The translations under genes were made by a program, and so were the position numbers. A stretch of 5,666 nucleotides of DNA, from assembly GCA_041685735.1 (NCBI GenBank), contig JAWLFE010000136.1:1-5666 (forward strand). Direction: 5' to 3'. The stretch is from CSSed11-175R1 sp041685735 (lineage in GTDB: Bacteria; Actinomycetota; Nitriliruptoria; Nitriliruptorales; Nitriliruptoraceae). Shown here one piece after another: positions 1-5,347 of the stretch (its first letter is position 1; each line of letters opens with the position of its first letter). The notes below the pieces were generated by a model. The model saw nothing but the letters and a program-made list of their open reading frames with translations. It ran no database searches and was not told the origin of the DNA.

Positions 1-444
1 CGAGAGGGTCACGTTGACGATCTTGCCGTGGCCGTCGGGGATCATCGACTTCGTCGCCACGGCACGGGTCATCTGCCACGTTCCCAGGGCGTTGAGCTCC
101 ACCACCGTCCGGAAACCCTTGGGCGTCACGTTCTCCGCGGGCGCCATGAACTGGCCCCCCGCGTTGTTCACCAGCACGTCGATGCGCCCGTGCCGCTCGC
201 GGACGGCGTCGACCATCGCGTCGACCGCCTGCTCGTCACGGATGTCGAGCGGTTCGACGTGAGCCCGGGGACCGATCTCGTGTGCGACCTCCTCGAGGGG
301 TTGTGTGCGTCGGCCGCACAGGACGACCGTCGCCCCGAGCGAGGCGAGCTCTCTCACAGCAGCCCGACCCAGACCCGTCCCGGCCCCGGAGACGATGCAC
401 ACCTTGTCGTGCAGCAGGTCAGCAGCGAAGATCCTCGACGTCAT
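1..444 (-). CDS. SDR oxidoreductase, PECR/DECR-like 2-enoyl-CoA reductase (3' part beyond window)
   Basis: The frame stays open from an ATG at 444 to the window edge, giving the first 148 residues of a protein that should be about 250-290 long; the stop is outside. It is a Rossmann-fold short-chain dehydrogenase: nucleotide-binding motif SGAGTGLG at residues 19-26, strand end GRR at 44-46, D67 before IRD, NNAGGQF at 93-99 and LN at 117-118. Arg45-Arg46 where NAD enzymes carry Asp suggests NADPH. NNAGGQF, PAE and KGFRTVVELNALGT are typical of the trans-2-enoyl-CoA / 2,4-dienoyl-CoA reductase branch (human PECR and DECR1), so the likely reaction is NADPH-dependent reduction of an unsaturated acyl-CoA. 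The active-site region after residue 148 is not visible. AGGAGA (452-457) lies 7 bases before the ATG. It follows the HSD10-like gene by 54 bases on the same strand and is probably cotranscribed. The fold is certain, the substrate is inferred. Confidence 0.88.
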   Translation of the reverse strand, partial: MTSRIFAADLLHDKVCIVSGAGTGLGRAAVRELASLGATVVLCGRRTQPLEEVAHEIGPRAHVEPLDIRDEQAVDAMVDAVRERHGRIDVLVNNAGGQFMAPAENVTPKGFRTVVELNALGTWQMTRAVATKSMIPDGHGKIVNVTLS

Positions 445-463
445 GTCCGCATCTCCTGCTCGT

Positions 464-500
464 GACCGAGGCCTGCGCATGGGCAGGCCTGGCCGCGGTC
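464..500 (-). other. Bulged inverted repeat between the two SDR genes
   Basis: AGGCCTGC (469-476) and GCAGGCCT (483-490) form a perfect 8-bp stem with a 6-base loop. Outside it GACCG (464-468) pairs with CGGTC (496-500), leaving a 5-base bulge (491-495) on one side, for 13 pairs in all. The outer arm overlaps the TGA stop of the upstream SDR (499-501), and the other end is 6 bases from the ribosome site of the next SDR. In the minus-strand RNA no run of U follows, so a classic intrinsic terminator is unlikely. An mRNA-stabilising or attenuating intercistronic hairpin is more plausible. Structure is seen; function is inferred. Confidence 0.5.
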
Positions 501-1263
501 ACCGCGGCCCCATCCGGATGGCTCCGTCGAGGCGGATGGTCTCGCCGTTGATCATCGGGTTCTCGATGATCGAACGCACGAGCTGCGCGTACTCGGTCCC
601 GGCGCCGAGCCGGGACGGGTGCGGCACCTGGGCACCGAGCGAGGCGAGTGCCTCCTCCGGCAGGGTCATCAGCAGCGGGGTGGCGAAGAGCCCCGGCGCG
701 ATCGTGACGACGCGGATCTTCTTGTCGGCCAGATCCCGCGCCACCGGCAGGGTCATCCCGACGACACCGCCCTTGGAGGCGCTGTAGGCCACCTGGCCGA
801 TCTGCCCGTCGAAGGCGGCGACGGAGGCGGTGTTGACGATGACGCCCCGTTCCTCGCCGACCGGCTCGTGCCGCATCATCTCCGCAGCCGTGAGCCGCAG
901 GACGTTGAACGTGCCGATCAGGTTCACGTCGATGACCCGCCGGAAGGACTCCAGCGGTGCGGGGGCTCCGTCCTTGCCGAGGATCCGTTGCGGTGGGCCG
1001 ATACCCGCACAGTTCACGACGACGCGCAGCGGTCCGAGCTCGGCGGCCATGGCGACCGCTCCGCTGACGGCGTCCTCATCGCGGACGTCCGCCGGGCAGA
1101 ACCGCACCCCGGAGCCAAGCCGGGCGGCGACCTCCTCCCCGTCGGACGTCGGCAGGTCGACGATCACGACGAAGGCCCCCCTCGACACCAACTCCTCCAC
1201 CGTCGCCAGCCCGAGGCCAGAGGCCCCACCGGTGACGAGAGCAACGAACGAGCCCAACTCCAT
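499..1263 (-). CDS. HSD10-like SDR, 3-hydroxyacyl-CoA dehydrogenase
   Basis: A 254-residue cytosolic short-chain dehydrogenase that closely follows the pattern of 17beta-HSD type 10 / 2-methyl-3-hydroxybutyryl-CoA dehydrogenase. Visible motifs: TGGASGLG at 11-18, D36 at the end of strand 2 (NAD preference), ADV at 58-60, NCAG at 84-87, and catalytic Asn114, Ser147, Tyr160 and Lys164. Signatures of this subfamily are RGVIVNTASVAAFDGQ (139-154), SASKGGVVGMTLPVARDL (161-178), APGLFATPL (189-197) and the C-terminal NGETIRLDGAIRM. The expected reaction is NAD-dependent oxidation of a 3-hydroxyacyl-CoA, especially 2-methyl-branched, to the 3-oxoacyl-CoA. The frame is open upstream to an ATG at 1320, but the start at 1263 is chosen because the family begins there and AAGGAG (1271-1276) sits 7 bases before it. 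It lies 106 bases after the acyl-CoA dehydrogenase gene and 54 before the next SDR. The enzyme class is firm, the physiological substrate is not. Confidence 0.93.
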   Translation of the reverse strand: MELGSFVALVTGGASGLGLATVEELVSRGAFVVIVDLPTSDGEEVAARLGSGVRFCPADVRDEDAVSGAVAMAAELGPLRVVVNCAGIGPPQRILGKDGAPAPLESFRRVIDVNLIGTFNVLRLTAAEMMRHEPVGEERGVIVNTASVAAFDGQIGQVAYSASKGGVVGMTLPVARDLADKKIRVVTIAPGLFATPLLMTLPEEALASLGAQVPHPSRLGAGTEYAQLVRSIIENPMINGETIRLDGAIRMGPR

Positions 1264-1270
1264 CGGTCTT

Positions 1271-1276
1271 CTCCTT
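1271..1276 (-). promoter_or_regulatory. Ribosome binding site fixing the HSD10-like start
   Basis: On the minus strand AAGGAG is followed by 7 bases and then the ATG at 1263. This supports the internal start over the in-frame ATG at 1320, which would add 19 arginine- and glycine-rich residues not seen in the family. Confidence 0.75.
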
Positions 1277-1347
1277 GTCGGTCCTGCGATCATGACGCTG
1301 AGCCGGCGACCTCCGCCCACTCGCGATCAGTGGCGTGCTGGGTGCAA

Positions 1348-1362
1348 CCCGGCTGCGCCGGG
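1348..1362 (-). terminator. Small GC hairpin after the acyl-CoA dehydrogenase stop (weak)
   Basis: CCCGGC (1348-1353), TGC, GCCGGG (1357-1362) form a perfect 6-bp stem with a 3-base loop beginning 8 bases past the acyl-CoA dehydrogenase stop. No U tract follows in the minus-strand RNA. It may cause only partial termination or none. The rest of the 1264-1369 spacer shows nothing but the ribosome site of the next gene. Confidence 0.25.
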
Positions 1363-1369
1363 CGAGGCG

Positions 1370-2518
1370 TCACAGACCGAGATCGCGGCTGATGATCAGC
1401 TTCATGATCTCGTTCGAGCCGGCCCAGATGCGGGTGACCCGGGCGTCCGCCCAGGCCCGAGCGACCCGGTACTCGCGCATGTACCCGTAGCCACCGTGCA
1501 GCTGCACGCAGCCATCCAGGATCTGCCCCTGCACATCGGCGCTCCACCATTTGGCCTTGGCGGCGTCGGTCGCCGTCAGCTCACCACGGTTGTGGGCGAG
1601 GATCTGCTGGTCGATGTAGGTCTGGGTGACCTCGGCCCGGGTCACCAGGTCGGCCAGGAGGAACGCGTTGTGCTGGAAGGAACCGACGGGCTTGCCGAAG
1701 GCCGTGCGCTCCTTGACGTAGCCCAGCGTCTCGTCGAGCAGGATCCGGGCGTGGGCGATGTTGGAGACCGCGCCGTTGATCCGCTCCTGCGCCAGGTTCT
1801 GCATCATGTGGACGAAGCCACGGTCCAGCTCCCCGATGAGGTTGTCCTCGGGGACCCGGACGTCATCGAAGAACAGCTCGGCGGTGTCCGCCTCCGGTTG
1901 CCCGATCTTGTCCAGCACACGGCCGGGATCGAACCCCGGCGTCCCCCGCTCGACGGCGAAGAGGCTGATGCCCTTCGCTCCCTGCTCGGGCGAGGTACGA
2001 GCGGCGACGATCACCAGATCAGCGGTCGACCCGTTGGTGATGAAGGTCTTCGATCCGTTGATGAGCCAGTCGCTGCCGTCACGGACCGCGGTGGTCTTCA
2101 ACGCGGCGAGGTCCGAACCGGCCGATGGCTCGGTCATCGCGATGGCCGTGATCAGCTCGCCGGAGCAGAACCCTGGCAGCCACCGCTCCTTCTGCTCGGG
2201 CGTGGTCAGATCGACCAGGTAGGGCGCGCAGATGTCGACATGGATGGAGAAGGTCGAGGCGGTCGCGAGCGACGCTCGGGACAGCTCCTCGGCGAACACC
2301 GCGTTGAAGCGGTAGTCCCCCGCCTCACCCCCGCCGTACGCCGCCGGGACCCCCAGACCGAGGAAGCCTTGCGCTCCAGCCTCGAGCCACAGGTCCCGCG
2401 GGTGGTGGTGGAGTTCCGCGACCTCGTCCATGCGCGGCAGCACCGCGCGATCCACGAACGCGGCCGCGGCCTCACGGAACGCGTCGTGCTCCGACGCGAA
2501 GATCGGTCGCTCTAGCAT
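1370..2518 (-). CDS. Acyl-CoA dehydrogenase, LCAD-like
   Basis: A 382-residue flavoprotein of the usual acyl-CoA dehydrogenase length, catalysing FAD-dependent alpha,beta-desaturation of an acyl-CoA with electrons passed to ETF. In order: helical N-terminal domain (about 1-120), beta-domain with the flavin-contact motif AMTEPSAGSDL (127-137) and FITNG (159-163), then the C-terminal helical domain with RTAFGKPVGSFQ (271-282), CVQLHGGYGYMREY (337-350) and IWAGSNEIMK (364-373). The position holding the catalytic Glu of short- and medium-chain enzymes is Ala366. Glu245 in QERINGA (244-250) matches the helix-G catalytic Glu of long-chain and isovaleryl-CoA dehydrogenases. That supports an LCAD/IVD-type active site and perhaps a longer or branched substrate. 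The start at 2518 is preferred to the in-frame ATG at 2614: the family begins near LERPIF, and AGGAGG (2529-2534) precedes it by 10 bases. It follows the stress-protein gene after 108 bases. Exact substrate unknown. Confidence 0.94.
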   Translation of the reverse strand: MLERPIFASEHDAFREAAAAFVDRAVLPRMDEVAELHHHPRDLWLEAGAQGFLGLGVPAAYGGGEAGDYRFNAVFAEELSRASLATASTFSIHVDICAPYLVDLTTPEQKERWLPGFCSGELITAIAMTEPSAGSDLAALKTTAVRDGSDWLINGSKTFITNGSTADLVIVAARTSPEQGAKGISLFAVERGTPGFDPGRVLDKIGQPEADTAELFFDDVRVPEDNLIGELDRGFVHMMQNLAQERINGAVSNIAHARILLDETLGYVKERTAFGKPVGSFQHNAFLLADLVTRAEVTQTYIDQQILAHNRGELTATDAAKAKWWSADVQGQILDGCVQLHGGYGYMREYRVARAWADARVTRIWAGSNEIMKLIISRDLGL

Positions 2519-2528
2519 GGCCTCAGGC

Positions 2529-2534
2529 CCTCCT
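2529..2534 (-). promoter_or_regulatory. Ribosome binding site fixing the acyl-CoA dehydrogenase start
   Basis: A full AGGAGG on the minus strand lies 10 bases before the ATG at 2518, slightly long spacing but the best match nearby. It argues against the ATG at 2614, whose extra 32 residues (rich in Pro, Arg and Ser) do not resemble the family N-terminus. Confidence 0.6.
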
Positions 2535-2582
2535 GGTGAAGCGGATCGCGAGATGTCCGCGCGGTCACAGGTCGGCGAGCCG

Positions 2583-2627
2583 GGCGGAGACCGCCGGGGA
2601 ACGAGTTCCTCCACCGGCTTGCCCGGT
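2583..2627 (-). terminator. Two short hairpins after the stress-protein gene (weak)
   Basis: ACCGG (2613-2617) and CCGGT (2623-2627) form a 5-bp stem that touches the stop codon of the stress-protein gene. Further along, GGCGG-AGA-CCGCC (2583-2595) forms a 5-bp stem with a 3-base loop. Neither has a U tract. They could partly separate the stress-protein gene from the dehydrogenase gene. The remainder of the 108-base spacer shows only the ribosome site of the dehydrogenase and no clear promoter. Confidence 0.25.
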
Positions 2628-3085
2628 CAGTCCTCCTTGACGGCGAGCACCGCGCACTCGGCCTCGAGCAGGATGCGCTGCGCCTCGCCTCGCAACACGG
2701 CCTTGCCCACCGGTGAACGCCTCCGGACGCCGACCACGATCAAGCCGACATGGGCGTTGAGGGCCAGTTCGAGGATGGCCTCCGCATCGTTCTCTCGGTC
2801 GGCGATGAGCACGGCATCGCAGGCGACGCCACCCGATCGCACCTGCCAAGCCAGGCCCTCGAGATCCTCACGGAGCTTCGCGACGTCATCGGACGCACCC
2901 CCCGGCGCGACCTCCTGTCCCGATCCAGGATCCATCAGGGCGAGCGGCCCGGACACACGCGACGCGTCGTGCCGAACATGACGGGCGATCAACACCTCGG
3001 CGTCGCGGAGACGGGCCTCCCTGATCGCGGCCGCCAGCACCGCGTCCCCCAGCGGTGACGGTTTGTACGCTGCCAGGATCTTCAT
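2627..3085 (-). CDS. Universal stress protein (UspA family), degenerate nucleotide motif
   Basis: A single-domain UspA-fold protein of 152 residues, the normal length. It has the beta-strand start MKILAAYKPSP (1-11), a long first helix (about 13-28), a second strand ending RHV (35-37), a Gly/Asp-rich linker (46-68), and the C-terminal LIVVGVRRRSPVGK (115-128) followed by AQRILLEAECAVLAVK (135-150), characteristic of actinobacterial family members. The ATP loop of the family is G-x2-G-x9-G-S/T. Here the first Gly is Gly119, the second is Arg122, and the final Gly-Ser pair reads Arg132-Gly133. The N-terminal Asp that contacts adenine is replaced by Lys8. ATP binding of the MJ0577 type is therefore doubtful. 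Such proteins are small cytosolic signalling or stress factors, usually dimeric; no specific role is known here. GAAGG (3092-3096) lies 6 bases before the ATG. It is the first gene downstream of the shared regulatory spacer, ahead of the acyl-CoA dehydrogenase. Confidence 0.9.
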   Translation of the reverse strand: MKILAAYKPSPLGDAVLAAAIREARLRDAEVLIARHVRHDASRVSGPLALMDPGSGQEVAPGGASDDVAKLREDLEGLAWQVRSGGVACDAVLIADRENDAEAILELALNAHVGLIVVGVRRRSPVGKAVLRGEAQRILLEAECAVLAVKED

Positions 3086-3342
3086 AGGTTGCCTTCACCA
3101 AGAGGCAGAAGAGCCACGTTCCTAAGACATCCTCAACTCTATCGCATCTGCCGCTAGAAGCCATGCTTCCCAGCCATCCTCGTTCTTCGTGCCGCGAGTG
3201 GAGCCCGCTACCGAGCCGTTTCGTGAGTGACACTTCAGAGCGCTTCGCCCGTCCGTCTCCCCGGGTCGCGACCCAACGGCAAGCGAACGAAGGCTCGCGT
3301 CCCCCGCGCTAGCATGTTGAGCCAGACTCAGGGAGCGATCGC
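3086..3342. promoter_or_regulatory. Divergent spacer between the stress-protein and TetR genes
   Basis: These 257 bases separate two divergently transcribed genes and must hold the promoter of tetR (plus) and, most likely, that of the stress-protein/acyl-CoA dehydrogenase group (minus). Part of it (about 3110-3190) is less GC-rich than the coding regions. Possible -10 elements are TAGCAT (3310-3315, plus) and TAGAGT (minus, in 3137-3142), but neither has a convincing -35 partner, so no promoter is claimed. Symmetric sequences that could bind a dimeric repressor are a 12-bp palindrome (3263-3274), GAAGC-CAT-GCTTC (3157-3169), AGTG-A-CACT (3226-3234) and TGAG-N5-CTCA (3318-3330). The tetR ribosome site GGGAG is at 3331-3335. 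The overlapping open frames here look like chance GC-rich frames. Confidence 0.65.
3263..3274. promoter_or_regulatory. Perfect 12-bp palindrome, candidate TetR operator
   Basis: GGGTCGCGACCC is fully self-complementary and lies 68 bases before the tetR start codon. Shorter inverted sequences CGCTTCGCC (3241-3249) and GGCAAGCG (3278-3285) flank it, the second missing one base of a perfect match. TetR-family dimers usually bind palindromes in their own upstream region, so this is a plausible operator. A 12-base palindrome is expected about once per 4 kb by chance, more in GC-rich DNA, so the assignment is tentative. Confidence 0.35.
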
Positions 3343-4020
3343 ATGCCCGACACCACCAGGTCGATGACGAAGGGCGAGCGCACGCGGGCCACGATCCTCC
3401 GGCACGCTGCGGACAACTTCCGTCGCAACGGCTACGACCACAGCACGATCGCATCGATCGCCCAGGAGATCGGGGTCTCCGAGGGGACCGTGTTCCAGCA
3501 CTTCGGGAGCAAGAGCGGACTGCTGAGTGCCGTGATGGACGAGTTCTACGCGGACCTCTACGGCACCGCCGTCGACATCGCACACTCGCCGGGGGATGCG
3601 GAGGAACGGTTCCGAGCCCTCATCGATGCCTGGGCGCTCAAGGCGGAGCGGAACTGGGACCTGATCCGGGTGTTCACGCAACGCTCTCGGTACGGCGCGG
3701 ACGCCGAACTCAACGAGCGGTGGAAGGAGCACAACCGGCGCTATACCCGTCTCCACCTCGACCTGATCACCGAGATGCAGGAGCAGGGCATGATCGCCGA
3801 CGCCGAGATCCCGCCGACGCTGATCCGCGACATCGTCTTCGGCGCGATCGAGCACGTCGCTCTCGGACAGGACCAGGCGCCCAAGATGGAGATCCGCCAC
3901 CAGGCCAAGCAGATCATCGAGGTACTCCTGGCGGGCTCCACGACCCAGCGGGTGCGCACCGGCGAGCAGCTCGACCGGATCGAGTCCAAGCTCGACACCC
4001 TGTTGGGGGCACAGAGCTGA
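3343..4020 (+). CDS. TetR/AcrR-family transcriptional regulator
   Basis: A 225-residue regulator, typical TetR length. The N-terminal DNA-binding domain covers about residues 12-60: RATILRHAADNFRRNGYDHSTI, then the helix-turn-helix IASIAQEIGVSEGTVFQHFGSKSGLL with the usual G-x-x-F-x-H-F-x-S/N-K pattern. Residues 65-200 form the helical ligand-binding and dimerisation domain, which is too variable to name a ligand. The last residues GEQLDRIESKLDTLLG (207-222) have Leu210, Ile213, Leu217 and Leu220 in 3-4-3 spacing, a short coiled-coil-like tail that is unusual for the family. GGGAG (3331-3335) precedes the ATG by 7 bases; the ATG at 3364 (residue 8) is a possible alternative start. It is divergent from the stress-protein gene and convergent with the CoA-transferase gene, which makes it the probable repressor of the surrounding acyl-CoA genes and of itself. 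That role is inferred from position. Confidence 0.93.
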   Translation: MPDTTRSMTKGERTRATILRHAADNFRRNGYDHSTIASIAQEIGVSEGTVFQHFGSKSGLLSAVMDEFYADLYGTAVDIAHSPGDAEERFRALIDAWALKAERNWDLIRVFTQRSRYGADAELNERWKEHNRRYTRLHLDLITEMQEQGMIADAEIPPTLIRDIVFGAIEHVALGQDQAPKMEIRHQAKQIIEVLLAGSTTQRVRTGEQLDRIESKLDTLLGAQS

Positions 4021-4023
4021 TCC

Positions 4024-4082
4024 CCCGCCGTTGACGTGACGCTGGCGGGAGATCAGGACCTCGGACGACGAGGGCCGTCGTC
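4024..4082. terminator. Hairpin cluster between convergent tetR and CoA-transferase genes
   Basis: GACGACG (4064-4070) and CGTCGTC (4076-4082) form a perfect 7-bp stem with a 5-base loop, the right arm overlapping the CoA-transferase stop codon (4081-4083). CCTCG (4059-4063) and CGAGG (4069-4073) form an alternative stem that excludes it. Nearer tetR, CCCGCC (4024-4029) can pair with GGCGGG (4044-4049) over a 14-base loop. The position between two converging genes suits a bidirectional terminator. No U tract is present on either strand. Confidence 0.4.
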
Positions 4083-5280
4083 AGCTCAGGGCGCCCGAGG
4101 CACGCAACGCGTCGAGCTCCGAGTCCGACATGCCGAGGACGGACGCGAGGACCGCATCGGTGTCCGCTCCCAGCTCCGGAGCAGGCTGTGGCTGCGGCCG
4201 ACGTCCGTCGATGACCCACGGTGCGCTGGTCACCAACCGCGTCGTGTCGCTGGTGGTGACCGGGGTACGGACGAACAACCCTCTGGCCGCGAGGTGCTCA
4301 TCGCCGACGAGATCCCCGCCATCCATGACCGGACCTGCTGGGACGCCACAGGAACCCAGGAGCTCGAAGGCACCCGCGCGGTCGAGGGGCTCGAGTGCAG
4401 CACCCACGTAGGCCTCCGCCGCGCCCCGGTCAGCGAGACGCGCGCTGGCGGTCTCCAGGCCATCGGGCCTCGGATGTCCGTCCTGCTCCAACCTGGAGAC
4501 CAGTTGGTGCCACTGCTCATCGGAGCGGACCGCGAGCGCGATCCACCCGTCACGGCAGGCGAAGACCCCGCTGGGAGCGAAGCGGGGATCGCGGTTGCCG
4601 CGACGACCGGGATCGCGCCCCTCGACCGAGGCCTCCACGATGGAGTCGCCGACGGAGGTACTGGCGGCCTCCGAGGCGGAGAAGTCGATCGATCGCCCCT
4701 GCCCGGTGCGCTTGGCGTGCAGCAGGCCCTGCGCGATCGCCAAGGCGAACAGCGCACCTGCGCGCATGTCCATGGACGTGCGGAACTCGGTGGGTGGCCC
4801 GTCCGGGTACCCGGTGAGGTTGCCGGCGCCGCTGAGCGCGTTGAAGATGCCCGCGTACCCCGGCAGCCGCGCGTACGGACCGTCCTGACCTGCGGCGGTC
4901 AGTGACGCGGTGACCAGGTGGGGGTGGCGCTCACGCAGTTGTGCGTGGCCCATACCCCACTTCTGCATGACACCCGGCCGGTAGCAATCCGCCACCACGT
5001 GGGACTCACCGGCCAGGCGCTTCGCCAGCTCCTGACCCTCGGGGCTCTTCATGTTGATCGTGATGGCCTGCTTGTCCAGGTTCACGTCCTCGTAGAACAC
5101 CGAATGGATGTAGGGCCGGTTCACCCGCTGGCGTGTGGGGTCGGGCCGTGAGGCGCTCTCCACCTTGATCACCTGCGCTCCGAGCGAACCGAGGAGCATC
5201 GCGGCGTAGGCACCTGCGGCCTGGAACGTGAAGTCCAGCACGCGGATCCCGGCGAGGTAGCGGATGGGTTCGTCAGGCAT
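4081..5280 (-). CDS. Family III CoA-transferase (CaiB/BaiF)
   Basis: A 399-residue family III CoA-transferase, which moves CoA from a donor thioester to a free carboxylic acid through an aspartyl-CoA intermediate. Visible family features: LAGIRVLDFT (9-18), AAMLLGSLGAQVIKVE (26-41), NLDK (67-70), ADCYRPGVMQKWGM (97-110), GQDGPYARLPGY (131-142), TGYPDGPP (156-163), Asp171 in SMDMRAG matching the catalytic Asp of formyl-CoA transferase, and TGQGRSIDFSASEAA (192-206). The usual Gly-Tyr-Asp reads Gly-Tyr-Ala at 141-143, a mild deviation near the active site. The C-terminal part includes GVPAGPV (312-318). GGAGG (5288-5292) lies 7 bases before the ATG at 5280. The MaoC-like gene ends 67 bases upstream on the same strand, so the two are probably cotranscribed. 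The likely role is activation of the acid degraded by the neighbouring beta-oxidation enzymes. Donor and acceptor cannot be told from sequence. A racemase (Amacr) of the same fold is possible but less likely. Confidence 0.93.
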   Translation of the reverse strand: MPDEPIRYLAGIRVLDFTFQAAGAYAAMLLGSLGAQVIKVESASRPDPTRQRVNRPYIHSVFYEDVNLDKQAITINMKSPEGQELAKRLAGESHVVADCYRPGVMQKWGMGHAQLRERHPHLVTASLTAAGQDGPYARLPGYAGIFNALSGAGNLTGYPDGPPTEFRTSMDMRAGALFALAIAQGLLHAKRTGQGRSIDFSASEAASTSVGDSIVEASVEGRDPGRRGNRDPRFAPSGVFACRDGWIALAVRSDEQWHQLVSRLEQDGHPRPDGLETASARLADRGAAEAYVGAALEPLDRAGAFELLGSCGVPAGPVMDGGDLVGDEHLAARGLFVRTPVTTSDTTRLVTSAPWVIDGRRPQPQPAPELGADTDAVLASVLGMSDSELDALRASGALS

Positions 5281-5347
5281 GTTCGGGCCTCCGATGGCGG
5301 TCGGCTGCGGTGGTCGCGGCAGAGAGCGGGAGCTCAGTGCGGCGGGA

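Noticed and set aside
1264..1320. N-terminal extension of the HSD10-like gene to an ATG at 1320
   Set aside because: The extra 19 residues do not fit the family, and AAGGAG 7 bases before the ATG at 1263 fixes the shorter start.
830..2515. A 561-codon open frame on the plus strand, antisense to the HSD10-like and acyl-CoA dehydrogenase genes
   Set aside because: It runs opposite two clearly recognised enzymes, shows no domain, has no ribosome site, and reads as Arg/Gly/Pro-rich filler. Long antisense frames are expected in GC-rich coding DNA.
2519..2614. N-terminal extension of the acyl-CoA dehydrogenase to an ATG at 2614
   Set aside because: The added Pro/Arg/Ser-rich residues do not match the family N-terminus and an AGGAGG precedes the ATG at 2518.
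3317..3322. TTGAGC as a -35 box for tetR
   Set aside because: It lies about 21 bases before the start codon, leaving no room for a -10 element and leader unless the start is further downstream.
3122..3583. Minus-strand open frames covering the spacer and the start of tetR
   Set aside because: Low-complexity Arg/Ser/Cys-rich translations overlapping a recognised helix-turn-helix gene; no ribosome site or domain.
3343..4020. KstR or KstR2 identity for the TetR regulator, suggested by the steroid-like gene content
   Set aside because: The spacer lacks a sequence matching the KstR-type or KstR2-type operators as I recall them, and the ligand domain cannot be assigned by eye.
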